Positions 5,932-7,133 of a DNA stretch of 7,133 nucleotides are shown here, in pieces. The stretch covers positions 1 through 7,133 of the forward strand of contig JBBDYO010000020.1 in the NCBI GenBank assembly GCA_040901495.1, read 5' to 3'. A program made the position numbers and the translations under genes. The notes under the pieces are model-generated. The model had not been told where the DNA came from. It saw nothing but the letters and a program-made list of their open reading frames with translations, and did no database searches. The DNA is from VRUE01 sp040901495 (lineage in GTDB: Bacteria; Actinomycetota; Thermoleophilia; Solirubrobacterales; 70-9). How positions within the stretch are numbered: position 1 is the first letter of the stretch; every line of letters begins with the position of its first letter.

Positions 5932-6830
5932 ACCAGACCTCGCTCTTGCGGCAACGGGAGCTTTCGGATCTGGCCACCCGCCAGTACGGGGTGATCGCCC
6001 GAAGCCAGCTTCTCGCGCTTGGCTTCGGGCGTGGCGCAATCGACGGAAGAGTCCGGTCTGGCGACCTGCACTGCCTGCATCGAGGCGTTTACGCGCTTGG
6101 GCATCGACGGCTTGGCCAGCGGGGGGTGTGGCTGGCTGCCGTACTTGCCTGCGGAGAGGACGCGGTACTGAGTCACGCGAGCGCCGCGGCGCTGTGGGGT
6201 CTCGTGCGGACACGCGGCTTTGTGGACGTCACGTCAACTCGTTGCCGGACGAGCCGTGGCGGCATCCGCGCGCACCAAGCGAAGCTTCATCCCGACGAGC
6301 GAACGGCCCGCGAGGGCATCCCAGTCACCTCTGTGGCCCGGACGCTCCTTGATCTCGCCGATGTTGTTGACGGACAGCGCCTTGAGCGGGCATTCGAGGA
6401 GGCTGACCGACTGAGGCTTCTCAAGATGCAGGAGCTGGAGGAGGTCTGCGTGCGAGGGCAGGGGCGGCGAGGCTTGGGAGCAGTGCGCCGCCTGATCGAG
6501 GCGGCCCGAGACCCGGCGATGACCAATTCGCCGCTCGAGAATCGCTTCGTCGCCTTCTGCCACGACCACGGTCTCCCCCCGCCCTCGACCAACGTCATCG
6601 TCGAGGGAAAAGAGGTGGATGCGATCTGGCCTGCCAAAAGGCTCATGGTCGAGATGGACAGCTGGACCTTCCACGGCCACCGCGCCGCCTTCGAGCGAGA
6701 CCGCGCCCGCGATGCCGCCCTTCAGGCGGCCGGCTGGCGCGTCATCCGCCTCACCCACCGGCGGCTGGAGCAGGATGCGGCCAGGGTGGCCGCGGAGCTC
6801 CGGCGCCTTCTGAGTTCCGGCGAGAGCTGA
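5883..6830 (+). CDS. AbiEi-type winged-helix protein fused to a DUF559 (PD-(D/E)XK-like) nuclease domain
   Basis: A protein of up to 315 aa. Residues about 27-75 match the AbiEi antitoxin N-terminal winged helix (LATRQYGVIARSQL, then a segment ending HRGVYALGH). Residues about 80-190 match the AbiEi middle region (LSHASAAALWGL, VTSVARTLLDLAD). Residues about 214-312 are DUF559, related to Vsr-like endonucleases: Glu219, Asp246 and Glu257-x-Asp259 before His264 fit a PD-(D/E)XK core, followed by ERDRARDAAL and the family end GWRVIRLT. Such proteins are frequent in actinobacterial genomes and are often annotated as type IV antitoxin-like, but their function is not established. No AbiEii toxin gene flanks it. 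The start is uncertain: GTG 5883, ATG 5904 and TTG 5946 are all in frame and none has a Shine-Dalgarno; the domain begins after all three. The start region is a large dyad, suggesting self-regulation. Confidence 0.82.
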   Translation: MSGLDIDMHGQSPTPPDQTSLLRQRELSDLATRQYGVIARSQLLALGFGRGAIDGRVRSGDLHCLHRGVYALGHRRLGQRGVWLAAVLACGEDAVLSHASAAALWGLVRTRGFVDVTSTRCRTSRGGIRAHQAKLHPDERTAREGIPVTSVARTLLDLADVVDGQRLERAFEEADRLRLLKMQELEEVCVRGQGRRGLGAVRRLIEAARDPAMTNSPLENRFVAFCHDHGLPPPSTNVIVEGKEVDAIWPAKRLMVEMDSWTFHGHRAAFERDRARDAALQAAGWRVIRLTHRRLEQDAARVAAELRRLLSSGES

Positions 6831-6852
6831 GCGCCGCCTGCTTCGACAACTA

Positions 6853-7133
6853 CTAGGAGCTGCGGAGGGTTTCGACTGCGATCTTTGCGGTCTCGGTGGG
6901 GCTTTCGCCGACGCGGACGCCCTTGGCCTCGAGGGCTTCCTTCTTTGCCTGAGCAGTGCCGGAGGAGCCGGAGATGATCGCGCCGGCGTGGCCCATCTGC
7001 TTGCCGGGAGGTGCGGTGAAGCCGGCGATGTAGGCGACCACCGGCTTGGAGACGTCTGAGGCGATGAACTCCGCCGCGCGCTCCTCGGCGTCGCCGCCGA
7101 TCTCGCCGACCATCACGATCAGCTCGGTCTCGG
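6853..7133 (-). CDS. sucD: Succinyl-CoA synthetase alpha subunit (C-terminal part, 5' end cut by window edge)
   Basis: The last 92 residues of the ADP/GDP-forming succinate-CoA ligase alpha subunit, which with SucC makes succinate and ATP/GTP from succinyl-CoA in the TCA cycle. Visible family segments are TELIVMVGEIGG at the window edge, PVVAYIAGFTAPPGK, and MGHAGAIISG, whose His (codon 6988-6990) matches the phosphorylated catalytic histidine (E. coli His246). ALEAKGVRVGESP and a short tail ending LRSS follow. The stop is TAG. About two thirds of the gene, with the CoA-binding N-terminal Rossmann domain, lies to the right; sucC would be expected farther upstream. It is convergent with the AbiEi-DUF559 gene across a 22-base gap without an evident terminator. 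Confidence 0.95.
   Translation of the reverse strand, partial: ETELIVMVGEIGGDAEERAAEFIASDVSKPVVAYIAGFTAPPGKQMGHAGAIISGSSGTAQAKKEALEAKGVRVGESPTETAKIAVETLRSS

Noticed and set aside
6831..6852. Terminator between the convergent AbiEi-DUF559 gene and sucD
   Set aside because: The 22-base gap contains no stem with a following T-run on either strand.

Overview
This is a dense, high-GC, gene-packed chromosomal window. The protein sequences, the GC-rich codon use, the TTG start on the DtxR regulator and the presence of an AbiEi/DUF559 fusion suggest a soil-type actinobacterium, most likely of the Thermoleophilia/Solirubrobacterales kind. The lineage is inferred from general resemblance, not from a search.

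Layout. Bases 1-3020 (minus strand) hold a two-gene unit: a dihydropteroate synthase-like gene (folP, 2151-3020), translationally coupled by a TGATG overlap to a DEAH-box helicase of the YprA/MrfA type (2151 down to the left edge, C-terminus cut off). A short divergent intergenic region (3021-3077) separates this unit from a plus-strand HAD-IIB phosphatase (3078-3893). A perfect 22-bp dyad and a strong ribosome binding site then lead into a three-domain DtxR/MntR-family metalloregulator (3934-4647). Convergent to it is a fold-type-I PLP aminotransferase (4692-5795, minus). After a divergent intergenic stretch with a 55-bp composite dyad comes a plus-strand protein joining an AbiEi-type winged helix to a DUF559 nuclease-like domain (5883-6830). 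Convergent to that, and running off the right edge, is the C-terminal part of the succinyl-CoA synthetase alpha subunit (sucD, 6853-7133, minus).

How the genes fit together. Most of the window is housekeeping: folate synthesis with DNA repair, a general phosphatase, metal homeostasis control, amino-acid transamination and the TCA cycle. Four points deserve a second look. (1) The DHPS carries non-consensus residues at all three loop positions classically linked to sulfonamide resistance, plus a degenerate pterin-side loop. (2) The DtxR protein has acidic residues where iron-type DtxR/IdeR proteins have Met and Cys, and a perfect dyad sits directly before its gene. (3) The AbiEi-DUF559 protein has no toxin partner in the window, and its likely start region is a large concentric dyad. 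(4) folP lacks a Shine-Dalgarno site but is preceded by an 11-codon mini-ORF whose stop overlaps its start. Nearly all long open frames opposite these genes are antisense shadows of GC-rich coding sequence.
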